Shown here: in pieces, positions 16,024-23,540 of the stretch | Layout: each line of letters starts with the position of its first letter | Numbering within the stretch: the stretch's first letter is position 1 | Source: an uncultured Bariatricus sp. | GTDB lineage: Bacteria; Bacillota; Clostridia; Lachnospirales; Lachnospiraceae | NCBI GenBank assembly: GCA_934320645.1 | Contig: CAKRFP010000033.1 | Span: forward strand, 1 to 27,635 | Length of the DNA: 27,635 bases | Direction of reading: 5' to 3' | The notes under the pieces: generated by a model | Seen by the model: the letters and a program-made list of their open reading frames with translations, nothing else | What the model was told of the DNA's origin: nothing | Databases searched by the model: none | Program-made: the position numbers and the translations under genes

Positions 16024-16154
16024 TTTTATAGGAAATTCCAAAGGAACTTCCTATAAAATAAAAGGCACTGTGTGCCGGAGATGCGCACTCGCGCGAAGAG
16101 GAATAATGTCGCAAGTGACTGCGCTTGGCGCGAGAATGTGCCAAGGCACATTCT
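16024..16154. repeat. Nested palindromic intergenic element
   Basis: Several strong inverted repeats lie end to end. TTTTATAGGAA (16024-16034) pairs with TTCCTATAAAA (16048-16058), enclosing TTCC/GGAA. GGCAC/GTGCC is at 16064-16076. CTCGCGCGAAG (16088-16098) pairs with CTTGGCGCGAG (16124-16134) with one mismatch, enclosing CGCA/TGCG. AGAATGTGCC (16133-16142) pairs with GGCACATTCT (16145-16154). GGCAC and GTGCC units recur, allowing alternative long-range pairing. It resembles REP/MITE-like dispersed intergenic DNA, but copy number cannot be judged here. Confidence 0.6.
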
Positions 16155-16186
16155 TTGTGTATACGATAAGGAAAAAGGAGTAGTAG

Positions 16187-17338
16187 ATGATGAAAGATTT
16201 TGCATTCAATGTACCACAGGATATTATTTTTGGAAAAGGCAGTTTAAAAAGACTTCCGGAGCTTCTTGAGAAAAGTGGTTCCAGGAAGATGCTTTTGATC
16301 TCCGGACCGGTTTTGAAGAAGATCGGGATGGTAGAGAAGGTGGAAGAAATCGTAAAAGCTTCCGGTATTGAAATCGAAGTATTTACTGATGTAGAAGCTA
16401 ATCCGTCTGTAGAAACGGTAAATAAAGCGACAGAGGCGTACAAAAAGGCAGGAGCAACCAGTATTGTAGCTTTCGGTGGCGGAAGCCCGATGGATGTGGC
16501 AAAGGCAGTTGGTGTTCTTGCAAAATACGGCGGAGAGATCGGAGATTATGAGGGAGCACATAAGGTGCCGGGACCGATCGTTCCAATCATTGCAATCCCG
16601 ACAACGGCAGGTACAGGAAGTGAAGTGACCGCATTCTCTGTAATTACGGACGAAGCAAGAAACTATAAGCTGACCGTATTCAGTTATGAGCTGATCCCGA
16701 GCTATGCCCTTCTTGATCCGGAACTTGTCATGACTTCACCGGCATCTGTAGCCGCAGCCTGTGGTGTGGATGCACTGATCCATGCATGGGAGGCTTACAC
16801 TTCAAGAGACGCTTCTCCATTTTCCGACGCGATGGCAGAAAAGGCAATGGAACTGATCGGTGCAAATCTGCGCAGATTCGTGGCAAACCGTCAGGATGAA
16901 GAGGCGGCAGCAGCCATGCTCTCCGGAAGTATGTTCGCAGGGATTGCATTTGCCTGGGCAAGACTTGGAAATATCCATGCTATGAGCCATCCGGTAAGCG
17001 CCTATTTCCATGTGGCACACGGTGTGGCAAATGCGATTCTTCTTCCAACGATCGTAGAATATAATGCACTTGCAGACCACGGACGTTATGAGAAGATCTA
17101 CAATTATATCAGCAAAGAAAAAGATCCGGTGATCGATTTTGTACCGGAAATGCTGGTAGATGAAGCAAGAGATCTGCTTCGTGATCTTGGCATTCCGCAG
17201 CATCTTGCCGATGTTGGTGTAACGGAAGATAAGATTGAACTGATGGCTGCCGATGCCATGAAGAGTGGAAATATCATGGCAAATCCGAGACAGTCTACGA
17301 TTAAGGATATTATTGCGCTTTATAAGAAGGCAATGTAG
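16187..17338 (+). CDS. Iron-containing alcohol dehydrogenase
   Basis: This 383-residue cytosolic oxidoreductase is a group III (iron-type) alcohol dehydrogenase, expected to interconvert an aldehyde and an alcohol with NAD(P)H. The nucleotide-binding GGGSPMD motif is at residues 97-103 and TTAGTGSEV at 139-147. The metal ligands are D195, H199, H264 and H278, matching the family pattern DALIHAWEAYTS and HAMSHPVSAYFHVAHG. Those segments place it near the FucO/DhaT-like branch; the substrate is not readable. AAAGGAG at 16174-16180 serves the tandem ATGs at 16187 and 16190. Its 5' region is the palindromic element, and a terminator follows about 100 bases after the stop. Confidence 0.94.
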   Translation: MMKDFAFNVPQDIIFGKGSLKRLPELLEKSGSRKMLLISGPVLKKIGMVEKVEEIVKASGIEIEVFTDVEANPSVETVNKATEAYKKAGATSIVAFGGGSPMDVAKAVGVLAKYGGEIGDYEGAHKVPGPIVPIIAIPTTAGTGSEVTAFSVITDEARNYKLTVFSYELIPSYALLDPELVMTSPASVAAACGVDALIHAWEAYTSRDASPFSDAMAEKAMELIGANLRRFVANRQDEEAAAAMLSGSMFAGIAFAWARLGNIHAMSHPVSAYFHVAHGVANAILLPTIVEYNALADHGRYEKIYNYISKEKDPVIDFVPEMLVDEARDLLRDLGIPQHLADVGVTEDKIELMAADAMKSGNIMANPRQSTIKDIIALYKKAM

Positions 17339-17638
17339 CGAAGAGATGGGATGAATCTGCAAAGATTAAAATGAAGTGGGAAAATCCAGAAAAATTTCTG
17401 AGAGAATGTATTTAACAGAAGAATAAAAAAAGACGGTTCAGGGGATATGAATCAGCAGGAGCTGGTTTGTATCCTCTGTTTTTGTATCTTGTAACAGAAA
17501 ACTGGAAGAAGCAGGATTTTTGCCTATATTTTCATAACGCGAGAGTGCATGAGACAGGAAAGCATAAATGTGAGTACATAGGAAAAGAATCTCACGCATA
17601 TAGTAAAAAGAGTAGAATGGAAAAAGAGGGATGTCCGG
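17339..17638. other. 300-base intergenic region between the dehydrogenase and the deacetylase
   Basis: Apart from the terminator at 17439-17483 I see no gene. The stretch 17484-17638 must contain the promoter for the deacetylase gene, but no hexamer pair with proper spacing is convincing; TATATT at 17525-17530 and TATAGT at 17599-17604 are weak -10 candidates. Confidence 0.5.
17439..17483 (+). terminator. Rho-independent terminator after the alcohol dehydrogenase
   Basis: CAGGGGATATGAATCAGC (17439-17456) pairs with GCTGGTTTGTATCCTCTG (17461-17478) over 18 bp, including wobbles. The loop is AGGA and TTTTT follows. Confidence 0.9.
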
Positions 17639-18358
17639 ATGCTGCACCGGCTGTTTTATGGAATAATCAGTTTTTTATGTTTTACATGGCTTCTGGTGAG
17701 CTGGGGAGTGGTAAGTAACGGAAGGATCGAATTGATAAGAATGAATGAGAAAACGGTAGAAGCATCCTATAACACAGGTGGAACAGATGCACAGCATCAG
17801 GAAAAGCAAAAGATTGCCCTCACCTTTGATGACGGTCCGCATCCTTCTGCTACGCCTGTTCTTCTGGACGGACTTGCAGAGCGGAATGTGAAGGTTACGT
17901 TCTTTGTAATCGGGGAAAATGCAGTGAAGTATCCGAAGCTTCTGACAAGAGAGGCAGAGGAAGGGCATATCATCGGAAATCATACTTACAGCCACGTGGA
18001 TCTCACAAAAATGTCCCAGGAAGCAGCGGAGTGCGAACTGGAAAAGACTAATGCCGCGATTGAAGCAGTCACCGGAAAAAAGACGGAATATATGCGACCG
18101 CCTTACGGGGCATGGAAAAAGGAGATGGAAGAGAAGACCGGGATGATGGCAGTGCTCTGGAATGTGGATCCGCTTGACTGGAATACGGATAACGAGACAG
18201 AAATTGTCAATAAAGTAGTGACGGAAACGGAGGAAAATGATATTATTTTATTACATGACTGTTATTTGTCTTCGGCGAAGGCGGCACTTCGTATTATTGA
18301 TATCATGCAGGCAAAAGGATACGAATTTGTGACAGTCGATGAATTGCTGCTGGATTAA
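17639..18358 (+). CDS. Membrane-anchored polysaccharide deacetylase (NodB domain)
   Basis: This 239-residue carbohydrate esterase family 4 protein is probably extracytoplasmic and acts on peptidoglycan or another N-acetylated glycan. A hydrophobic N-terminal segment (about residues 5-25) is a signal anchor; no clear cleavage site follows. The NodB motifs are complete: TFDDGP with D64 and D65, HTYSH with the metal-binding H115 and H119, RPPYG at 153-157, the WNVDPLDW segment at 174-181, and LLHD at 204-207. GAGGG lies 8 bases before the ATG. The sequence resembles spore-forming Firmicutes PdaA/PgdA-type enzymes, but the exact glycan is unknown. rarA begins 13 bases after its stop. Confidence 0.93.
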   Translation: MLHRLFYGIISFLCFTWLLVSWGVVSNGRIELIRMNEKTVEASYNTGGTDAQHQEKQKIALTFDDGPHPSATPVLLDGLAERNVKVTFFVIGENAVKYPKLLTREAEEGHIIGNHTYSHVDLTKMSQEAAECELEKTNAAIEAVTGKKTEYMRPPYGAWKKEMEEKTGMMAVLWNVDPLDWNTDNETEIVNKVVTETEENDIILLHDCYLSSAKAALRIIDIMQAKGYEFVTVDELLLD

Positions 18359-18371
18359 AGGAGAGGTTTTG

Positions 18372-19691
18372 ATGGATTTATTTGATTATATGCGGGAGAC
18401 GACAAAGGAGAAAGAATCGCCCCTTGCCTCCAGACTGCGTCCGACGACTCTGGATGAGGTAGTTGGACAGCAGCACATTATCGGAAAGGACAAGCTTCTG
18501 TACCGTGCAATCAAAGCGGACAAATTAAGCTCCGTCATCTTTTACGGTCCTCCGGGAACCGGAAAGACGACGCTTGCAAAGGTGATTGCCAATACTACAA
18601 GTGCAGAATTTACCCAGATTAATGCTACGGTTGCCGGGAAGAAGGATATGGAAGAAGTGGTGAACAAGGCAAAAGAGCTGAAAGGGATGTACCAGAAGCG
18701 GACGATCCTTTTCATCGATGAGATTCACCGTTTTAACAAGGGACAGCAGGATTATCTGCTTCCGTTTGTCGAAGACGGCACGATCATTCTGATCGGGGCG
18801 ACGACGGAGAATCCGTACTTTGAAGTGAATGGAGCGCTTCTTTCCAGATCAAGCATTTTTGAACTGCGTCCGCTGTCGCAGGAGGAAGTGGAGACGCTGA
18901 TCTTAAGAGCGGTGCAGGATGAGAAAAAAGGAATGGGAAGTTACCATGCGGTGATCGAGGAGGATGCCCTGCATTTCCTTGCGGACCTTGCCGGCGGAGA
19001 TGCCCGGTCTGCCCTCAATGCAGTGGAGCTTGGAATCCTCACAACACCGAAAAGTGAGGACGGTCAGATCCATATTACGCTGGATGTTGCATCCGAATGT
19101 ATACAGAAGCGGGTTGTGCGATATGATAAGACCGGGGATAACCATTACGATACGATTTCTGCATTTATCAAAAGTATGCGCGGTTCCGATCCGGATGCGG
19201 CGGTGTATTATCTGGCAAAGATGCTGTATGCGGGGGAGGATATCAGATTTATCGCCCGCAGGATCATGATCTGTGCATCGGAAGATGTGGGAAATGCAGA
19301 TCCGATGGCACTGAATGTGGCCGTCAGCGCAGCGCAGGCGGTGGAGCGGATCGGAATGCCGGAGGCGCAGATCATTCTGTCGCAGGCAGTTCTTTACGTG
19401 GCGACAGCACCGAAGAGCAATTCAGCATGCAATGCAGTCTTTGCGGCGATGGATAATGTGAAAAAATATAAGACAACCGTTCCGGTACATTTGCAGGATG
19501 CACATTATAAAGGTTCTGCAAAGTTAGGACACGGAATCGGTTACAAATATGCGCATGATTATCCGAATCACTATGTAAAACAGCAGTATCTGCCGGATGA
19601 GATCCGGGATGCGGTGTTCTATGAAGCGAGTGACAACGGTTATGAAAAAACGATCAAAGCGCATATGAAACGGATCAGGGATGAGGCGTAA
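18372..19691 (+). CDS. rarA: Replication-associated recombination protein A (AAA+ ATPase)
   Basis: RarA (MgsA) is a cytosolic AAA+ ATPase related to clamp-loader subunits that acts at stalled replication forks. The 439-residue length is normal. The N terminus MDLFDYMRE, then LASRLRPTTLDEVVGQQHII, is characteristic. Walker A is GPPGTGKT at residues 59-66 and Walker B ILFIDEIHRF at 112-121, with sensor 1 in IGATTENP and the arginine finger in LLSRS. The MgsA C-terminal region has YKYAHDYPNHYVKQQYLPD. The ATG at 18372 is preferred because AGGAGAGG lies just upstream; the frame extends back to 18339, inside the deacetylase gene. The operon pairing with the deacetylase looks incidental. Confidence 0.95.
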   Translation: MDLFDYMRETTKEKESPLASRLRPTTLDEVVGQQHIIGKDKLLYRAIKADKLSSVIFYGPPGTGKTTLAKVIANTTSAEFTQINATVAGKKDMEEVVNKAKELKGMYQKRTILFIDEIHRFNKGQQDYLLPFVEDGTIILIGATTENPYFEVNGALLSRSSIFELRPLSQEEVETLILRAVQDEKKGMGSYHAVIEEDALHFLADLAGGDARSALNAVELGILTTPKSEDGQIHITLDVASECIQKRVVRYDKTGDNHYDTISAFIKSMRGSDPDAAVYYLAKMLYAGEDIRFIARRIMICASEDVGNADPMALNVAVSAAQAVERIGMPEAQIILSQAVLYVATAPKSNSACNAVFAAMDNVKKYKTTVPVHLQDAHYKGSAKLGHGIGYKYAHDYPNHYVKQQYLPDEIRDAVFYEASDNGYEKTIKAHMKRIRDEA

Positions 19692-19834
19692 AGTGACCTG
19701 ATGATTTCCGGCTGGCAAAAAAGAAGCGGCTACTCATGCGTCAACTGTAAAAAGGACTGACACGAAAGGGAACAACGAGATTCGCACAGAAAATCACTGC
19801 ATTCACGCAGAAAGGATTGATTTGCCACAGACAC

Positions 19835-19858
19835 TCTGCTACCATAACGGTAAGCAGA
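19835..19858 (+). promoter_or_regulatory. Hairpin abutting the NfeD ribosome binding site
   Basis: TCTGCTACC pairs with GGTAAGCAGA (one bulged A) around the loop ATAAC. The stem ends at the first base of the AAAGGAG Shine-Dalgarno sequence. A weak promoter (TTGATT at 19817-19822, TACCAT at 19840-19845, 17-bp spacer) overlaps it, so either reading is uncertain. Confidence 0.3.
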
Positions 19859-19872
19859 AAGGAGTGAAGAAT

Positions 19873-20331
19873 ATGGGAGCAGTTCAGGACAGCTATATCA
19901 CAATTGCATGGCTGGTTCTTCTGGTAGTACTTCTGGTGATCGAGATCATAACAGTAGGACTTACAACGATCTGGGGAGCAGGAGGTGCGCTGGCGGCACT
20001 GATCCTGAATATTCTGGATGTACCGTTTGCCGGACAGGTGGTTACGTTTTTTGTTGTGACAATTTTACTGCTTGTATTTACCAGACCATTTGCAATGCGG
20101 TTCATCAATACCCGCCGTCTGAAGACGAACTATGAAGGAATCATCGGAAAGACAATCCGGATCAGCCAGAAGGTAGATAACATCGGGCAGACCGGTATGG
20201 CAGTGGTAAATGGTACGGAGTGGACGGTAAGATCCGAACAGGATGACGTGATCCTGGAACCGGGGACACTGGCGAAGGTCGTCAACATATCCGGAGTAAA
20301 GTTAATCGTACAAAAATATGAGGAGGACTAA
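19873..20331 (+). CDS. NfeD-like membrane protein
   Basis: NfeD proteins are small membrane proteins encoded next to SPFH (stomatin/flotillin) proteins and thought to act with them in membrane microdomains. This 152-residue form is the short type without the N-terminal serine-protease domain. Membrane segments are at about residues 8-28, 30-46 and 53-69. After them comes the soluble OB-fold NfeD domain (YEGIIGKTIRISQKVDNIGQ, then the GTEWTVRS segment). The ATG at 19873 follows AAAGGAG at 19858-19864. Only 3 bases separate its stop from the SPFH gene, as expected for a conserved pair. Confidence 0.9.
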   Translation: MGAVQDSYITIAWLVLLVVLLVIEIITVGLTTIWGAGGALAALILNILDVPFAGQVVTFFVVTILLLVFTRPFAMRFINTRRLKTNYEGIIGKTIRISQKVDNIGQTGMAVVNGTEWTVRSEQDDVILEPGTLAKVVNISGVKLIVQKYEED

Positions 20332-20334
20332 AAG

Positions 20335-21261
20335 ATGATGGGACTTATTATTTTAGTAATTATTATTGTGATCGCATTATTGCTTCTGACTTCCTGCATC
20401 AAGATCGTGCCACAGGCAAAGGCACTGGTAATCGAACGTCTTGGTGCATATCAGGCAACATGGAGTGTAGGACTTCATTTTAAACTGCCGATCATTGAAC
20501 GTGTGGCAAGAAGAGTAGACTTAAAAGAGCAGGTAGTTGATTTTGCACCGCAGCCGGTTATCACAAAGGATAACGTAACCATGCGGATCGATACCGTTGT
20601 ATTCTACCAGATTACAGATCCGAAGATGTTCTGCTACGGAGTAGCGAACCCGATCATGGCAATCGAGAATCTGACAGCGACCACCCTTCGTAACATCATC
20701 GGTGATCTGGAACTTGACCAGACACTGACATCAAGAGAGACGATCAATACGAAGATGCGCGCATCTCTGGATGTGGCAACGGATCCATGGGGAATCAAAG
20801 TCAATCGTGTAGAACTGAAAAATATCATTCCGCCGGCAGCAATCCAGGATGCAATGGAGAAACAGATGAAAGCAGAACGTGAAAGACGTGAAGCCATTCT
20901 CCGTGCAGAAGGTGAAAAGAAATCTACTGTCCTTGTTGCAGAAGGTGAAAAAGAATCTGTGATCCTGAAAGCGGAAGCTGAAAAACAGGCAGCGATCCTT
21001 CAGGCAGAAGCAGAAAAAGAAAAGAGGATCAAAGAGGCTGAAGGTGAAGCGGAAGCCATCCTTAAAGTACAGCAGGCAAATGCAGACGGTATCCGTTTCA
21101 TCCGTGAAGCGGGTGCAGACCAGGCAGTGCTTACGATCAAGAGTCTGGAGGCATTTGAAAAGGCTGCAGACGGCAAGGCAACAAAGATCATTATTCCGTC
21201 AGAACTGCAGTCACTTGCAGGACTTGTAAAAAGTGCCAAAGAAGTGATCAAAGAAGATTAA
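20335..21261 (+). CDS. SPFH domain / stomatin-like membrane protein
   Basis: This 308-residue protein has one N-terminal membrane segment (residues 2-20, Ile/Val/Leu only). A stomatin-type SPFH domain covers about residues 25-180 (IVPQAKALVIERLGAYQATW, then TKDNVTMRIDTVVFYQITDP). A long Ala/Glu/Lys coiled coil follows at about 178-250, with repeated AEGEK and QAEAEK units. Stomatin-like proteins oligomerise at the inner face of the membrane and organise microdomains or protease partners. GAGGAGGA precedes tandem ATGs at 20335 and 20338. The partnership with the adjacent NfeD gene is established family knowledge; no protease gene is nearby. Confidence 0.93.
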   Translation: MMGLIILVIIIVIALLLLTSCIKIVPQAKALVIERLGAYQATWSVGLHFKLPIIERVARRVDLKEQVVDFAPQPVITKDNVTMRIDTVVFYQITDPKMFCYGVANPIMAIENLTATTLRNIIGDLELDQTLTSRETINTKMRASLDVATDPWGIKVNRVELKNIIPPAAIQDAMEKQMKAERERREAILRAEGEKKSTVLVAEGEKESVILKAEAEKQAAILQAEAEKEKRIKEAEGEAEAILKVQQANADGIRFIREAGADQAVLTIKSLEAFEKAADGKATKIIIPSELQSLAGLVKSAKEVIKED

Positions 21262-21303
21262 AGCTAATCAGATAAAAGAAAAGAGAGGAAAGGTGACAAA
21301 AAG

Positions 21304-22026
21304 ATGACGGAGGTATTGATCCTGGAAGATGAACCGGCTTCGCTTCAGGCGTTGTCAGAGATTCTTACCGCATATTCGGATGATATCCGCGTCCACAAGG
21401 CATCTTCCCTAAAAGAGGCAAAAGACCTGCTGGATCAGGAAATCCGGTATGGTCTTTTCCTTTTGGATGTAAACTTAAGCGGTGAGGACCGGGAAGATAT
21501 TGGCGGGATCCTGTTTGCAAGAGAGGTAAGAGAAAAGTTTGAATATACCTTTACCCCGATCGTCATGGTGACTGCCATTGGAACTATGGAAATGCAGGCT
21601 TACCGGGAACTGCATTGCTATCAATATATTATGAAGCCTTTTCACCGGGAACAGGTAGAAGAGGTGATACAGAAAGTTCTGGAAAAAGAGAACAGGGAAA
21701 AGCCGCCGGTGATCGTTGTAAAAAAGAACGGGATCAATTATCAGCTGAAATGCGCAGATATCCGTTATCTGGAAGCGATTCCAAGAGGGACGAGACTGCA
21801 TCTTGTGAATGAGAACTGGGATGTTCCTTATGTGACACTCAGACAGATGCTGCTTAAGATGCCAAAAGGGATGTTCGTACAATGCCACCGCATGTATGCG
21901 GTCAACAAAAATGAAGTTGAGTATTACGATACCGTCAACCGGATCATCCGGATCAAAAACTGCCCGGATACGGTGGAAATCGGTGTGACATACAAATCTG
22001 CGATCGGAGGGCTGATAAGTGGCTGA
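21304..22026 (+). CDS. LytTR-type response regulator
   Basis: This 240-residue protein has a receiver domain followed by a LytTR DNA-binding domain, as in AgrA, VirR and LytR. Receiver positions visible are E8-D9-E10 for metal binding, D55 as the phosphoacceptor, T90 and K111 (IMKPF). LytTR spans about residues 135-236 (IVVKKNGINYQLKCADIRYL, then MFVQCHRMYAVNK). It should bind paired direct repeats upstream of its targets once phosphorylated. Its 3' end overlaps the kinase start by 8 bases. It lies 42 bases after the SPFH gene with no terminator between, so it may share that transcript. Confidence 0.94.
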   Translation: MTEVLILEDEPASLQALSEILTAYSDDIRVHKASSLKEAKDLLDQEIRYGLFLLDVNLSGEDREDIGGILFAREVREKFEYTFTPIVMVTAIGTMEMQAYRELHCYQYIMKPFHREQVEEVIQKVLEKENREKPPVIVVKKNGINYQLKCADIRYLEAIPRGTRLHLVNENWDVPYVTLRQMLLKMPKGMFVQCHRMYAVNKNEVEYYDTVNRIIRIKNCPDTVEIGVTYKSAIGGLISG

Positions 22027-22870
22027 CTGGGTACATAAATTTTTATATCGTATCTTCTGCGTGATGGCACTTCTGGTGTCTGTTTACCTGATCGTGGATT
22101 TCCTGATCAGCGGCACTTTCGACTATAGAGTGTTCATTATGTTTGTGCTGATGGTGATCGTTGTAATCTGGGGAATTGTGGACTGGAGAAGCAATTATGT
22201 GCTGATGCGCCAGAAAGAAAATGAGTTGCGTCTTTATCAGAATTACCTGATTCCACTGGAAGAACTGGTCAAAGAAATCCGTGCCAAACAGCATGAGTTT
22301 GACAATCATCTGAATGCGATCCTGAATATGCATCTGACCATTGACAATTACGAAGAGCTGGTAGCAAAGCAGTCCGCTTATATCACTGGAATAGCCCGGG
22401 AAGATGACAGCAGGAAATATCTTCCGCTTTTGAAGATTAGCGATAAAATCCTGGCAGGATTCATCTACAGTAAAATTGTCCGTGCGCCAGAGTATGTCCA
22501 GACCGATATCCGGGTATGGAATAAAGAGATTGTCTCCGGCATCTCCGAACACCACCTGATCGAAGTCGTGGGAACCCTGATCGACAATGCATACGAAGCC
22601 TGTACCAAAGAAAAGAACCAGGTTCTGATCGAAATTGATTCCCAGAACGATAAGCTCATCTTCACGATAAAGAATCCGGTGGAAGGAATCGGACTTGGTG
22701 AGATCAGTCATTTCTTTGAAAAAGGATTTACGACCAAGGAAGATGGGAAAAAACATGGACTGGGGCTGTATAATGCAAAGATGCTTGTGAAACGGTACCG
22801 CGGGGAGATTACGGTTGGAGTAGAAGAAATCGAAAATGAAGAGTTCATCACGTTTGTGGTGGTTATTTAG
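22019..22870 (+). CDS. GHKL sensor histidine kinase (AgrC-like catalytic part, two membrane segments)
   Basis: This 283-residue kinase should phosphorylate the LytTR regulator encoded just upstream. Two membrane segments (residues 8-30 and 37-56) leave only a tiny external loop. A short linker leads to the phospho-histidine H92 in KQHEFDNHLNAIL, the H-box of AgrC/CitA-like kinases. The ATPase has an N-box (HHLIEVVGTLIDNAYEAC) and a G-box (KKHGLGLYNAKMLV). The sensor part is much smaller than the six-segment AgrC domain, so it may sense membrane state or use a partner. The GTG start at 22019 follows GGAGGG at 22004-22010 and overlaps the upstream stop. Confidence 0.9.
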   Translation: MADWVHKFLYRIFCVMALLVSVYLIVDFLISGTFDYRVFIMFVLMVIVVIWGIVDWRSNYVLMRQKENELRLYQNYLIPLEELVKEIRAKQHEFDNHLNAILNMHLTIDNYEELVAKQSAYITGIAREDDSRKYLPLLKISDKILAGFIYSKIVRAPEYVQTDIRVWNKEIVSGISEHHLIEVVGTLIDNAYEACTKEKNQVLIEIDSQNDKLIFTIKNPVEGIGLGEISHFFEKGFTTKEDGKKHGLGLYNAKMLVKRYRGEITVGVEEIENEEFITFVVVI

Positions 22871-22910
22871 GCAGATCGATGAAGGGACGAGGGGACGGTC
22901 TGCTTTTTTT
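22871..22910 (+). terminator. Rho-independent terminator after the sensor kinase
   Basis: GCAGATCG pairs with CGGTCTGC around a loop of about 17 bases and is followed by seven Ts. It starts directly after the stop codon. Confidence 0.75.
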
Positions 22911-23015
22911 AGTTGTGGTCGGGCGCGGACAGAAAACAAATGGAATCAGCTGGGGTTATTTTGTATCCTTGCCAGATCATAACCTTGAATTGCGAACCGT
23001 ATCATTCTCACTCTA

Positions 23016-23528
23016 TCACAACAACTGAGCCATCAACCACGCATAGACAACCTGATTTTTCTTTTGCCAGTTGAGTGCGATTGCCGCCGCTTCTTTTTCG
23101 GTCGGCACGGAAAGTGTCAGATCGATCAGTGGTTCGTGATTTTCAAAGACCTGGCAGCGCACGGAGTATTCTTCTGCCGCATTTTTCTTGTAATCTGCTT
23201 TGACGGAAACCTCATTTTTCAGGTCATACTGTTTTGCCTGTAAAAAGTGGTCGATGTCATCTTGGATAGATTTTGAAATCTTATCCCGGAAGAGATGAAC
23301 CGTCTCCGCACCATCCTCCGTCAGATGGAAAAAAGTGCGGTTGTGAGTGGATTCTTTCAGGATGAGACCACCGTCCGTAAGTTCAGAAAGAGCCTGCTGG
23401 AGTTTGAAATAATCGGTGTAGCCTTTATCGAGGACAAATTCAGAAATCTGAGAGTTTGTCAGAGGAAAATCAACTTTGTCCAGCATGTATAAAATGATGA
23501 GTTTGTAAAGTGTAAATGCTTCTGCCAT
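23016..23528 (-). CDS. DUF4364 family winged-helix protein
   Basis: This 170-residue protein is recognised as DUF4364, a Firmicutes family with an N-terminal winged-helix fold and no established function. Residues 5-75 contain the helix-rich opening (FTLYKLIILYMLDKVDFPLT) and the GGLILKESTHNRTFFHLTED wing-like stretch. The C-terminal half is a mixed alpha/beta domain. It is probably a transcription factor, but no target is suggested by the neighbours. AAGGAGG precedes its ATG. It is the last of three minus-strand genes, 12 bases after the radical SAM gene; no minus-strand terminator is visible. Confidence 0.88.
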   Translation of the reverse strand: MAEAFTLYKLIILYMLDKVDFPLTNSQISEFVLDKGYTDYFKLQQALSELTDGGLILKESTHNRTFFHLTEDGAETVHLFRDKISKSIQDDIDHFLQAKQYDLKNEVSVKADYKKNAAEEYSVRCQVFENHEPLIDLTLSVPTEKEAAAIALNWQKKNQVVYAWLMAQLL

Positions 23529-23540
23529 AGGGATGCCTCC

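Noticed and set aside
15271..16041. 256-codon minus-strand frame over the flavin reductase gene
   Set aside because: Antisense shadow that would also run through the terminator at 15992-16022.
17467..17718. 83-codon plus-strand frame before the deacetylase
   Set aside because: Begins inside a terminator stem, overlaps the deacetylase signal anchor in another frame, and lacks an RBS.
22043..22939. 298-codon open frame on the minus strand
   Set aside because: Mirrors the sensor kinase gene, which has all expected catalytic motifs; the antisense product has none.
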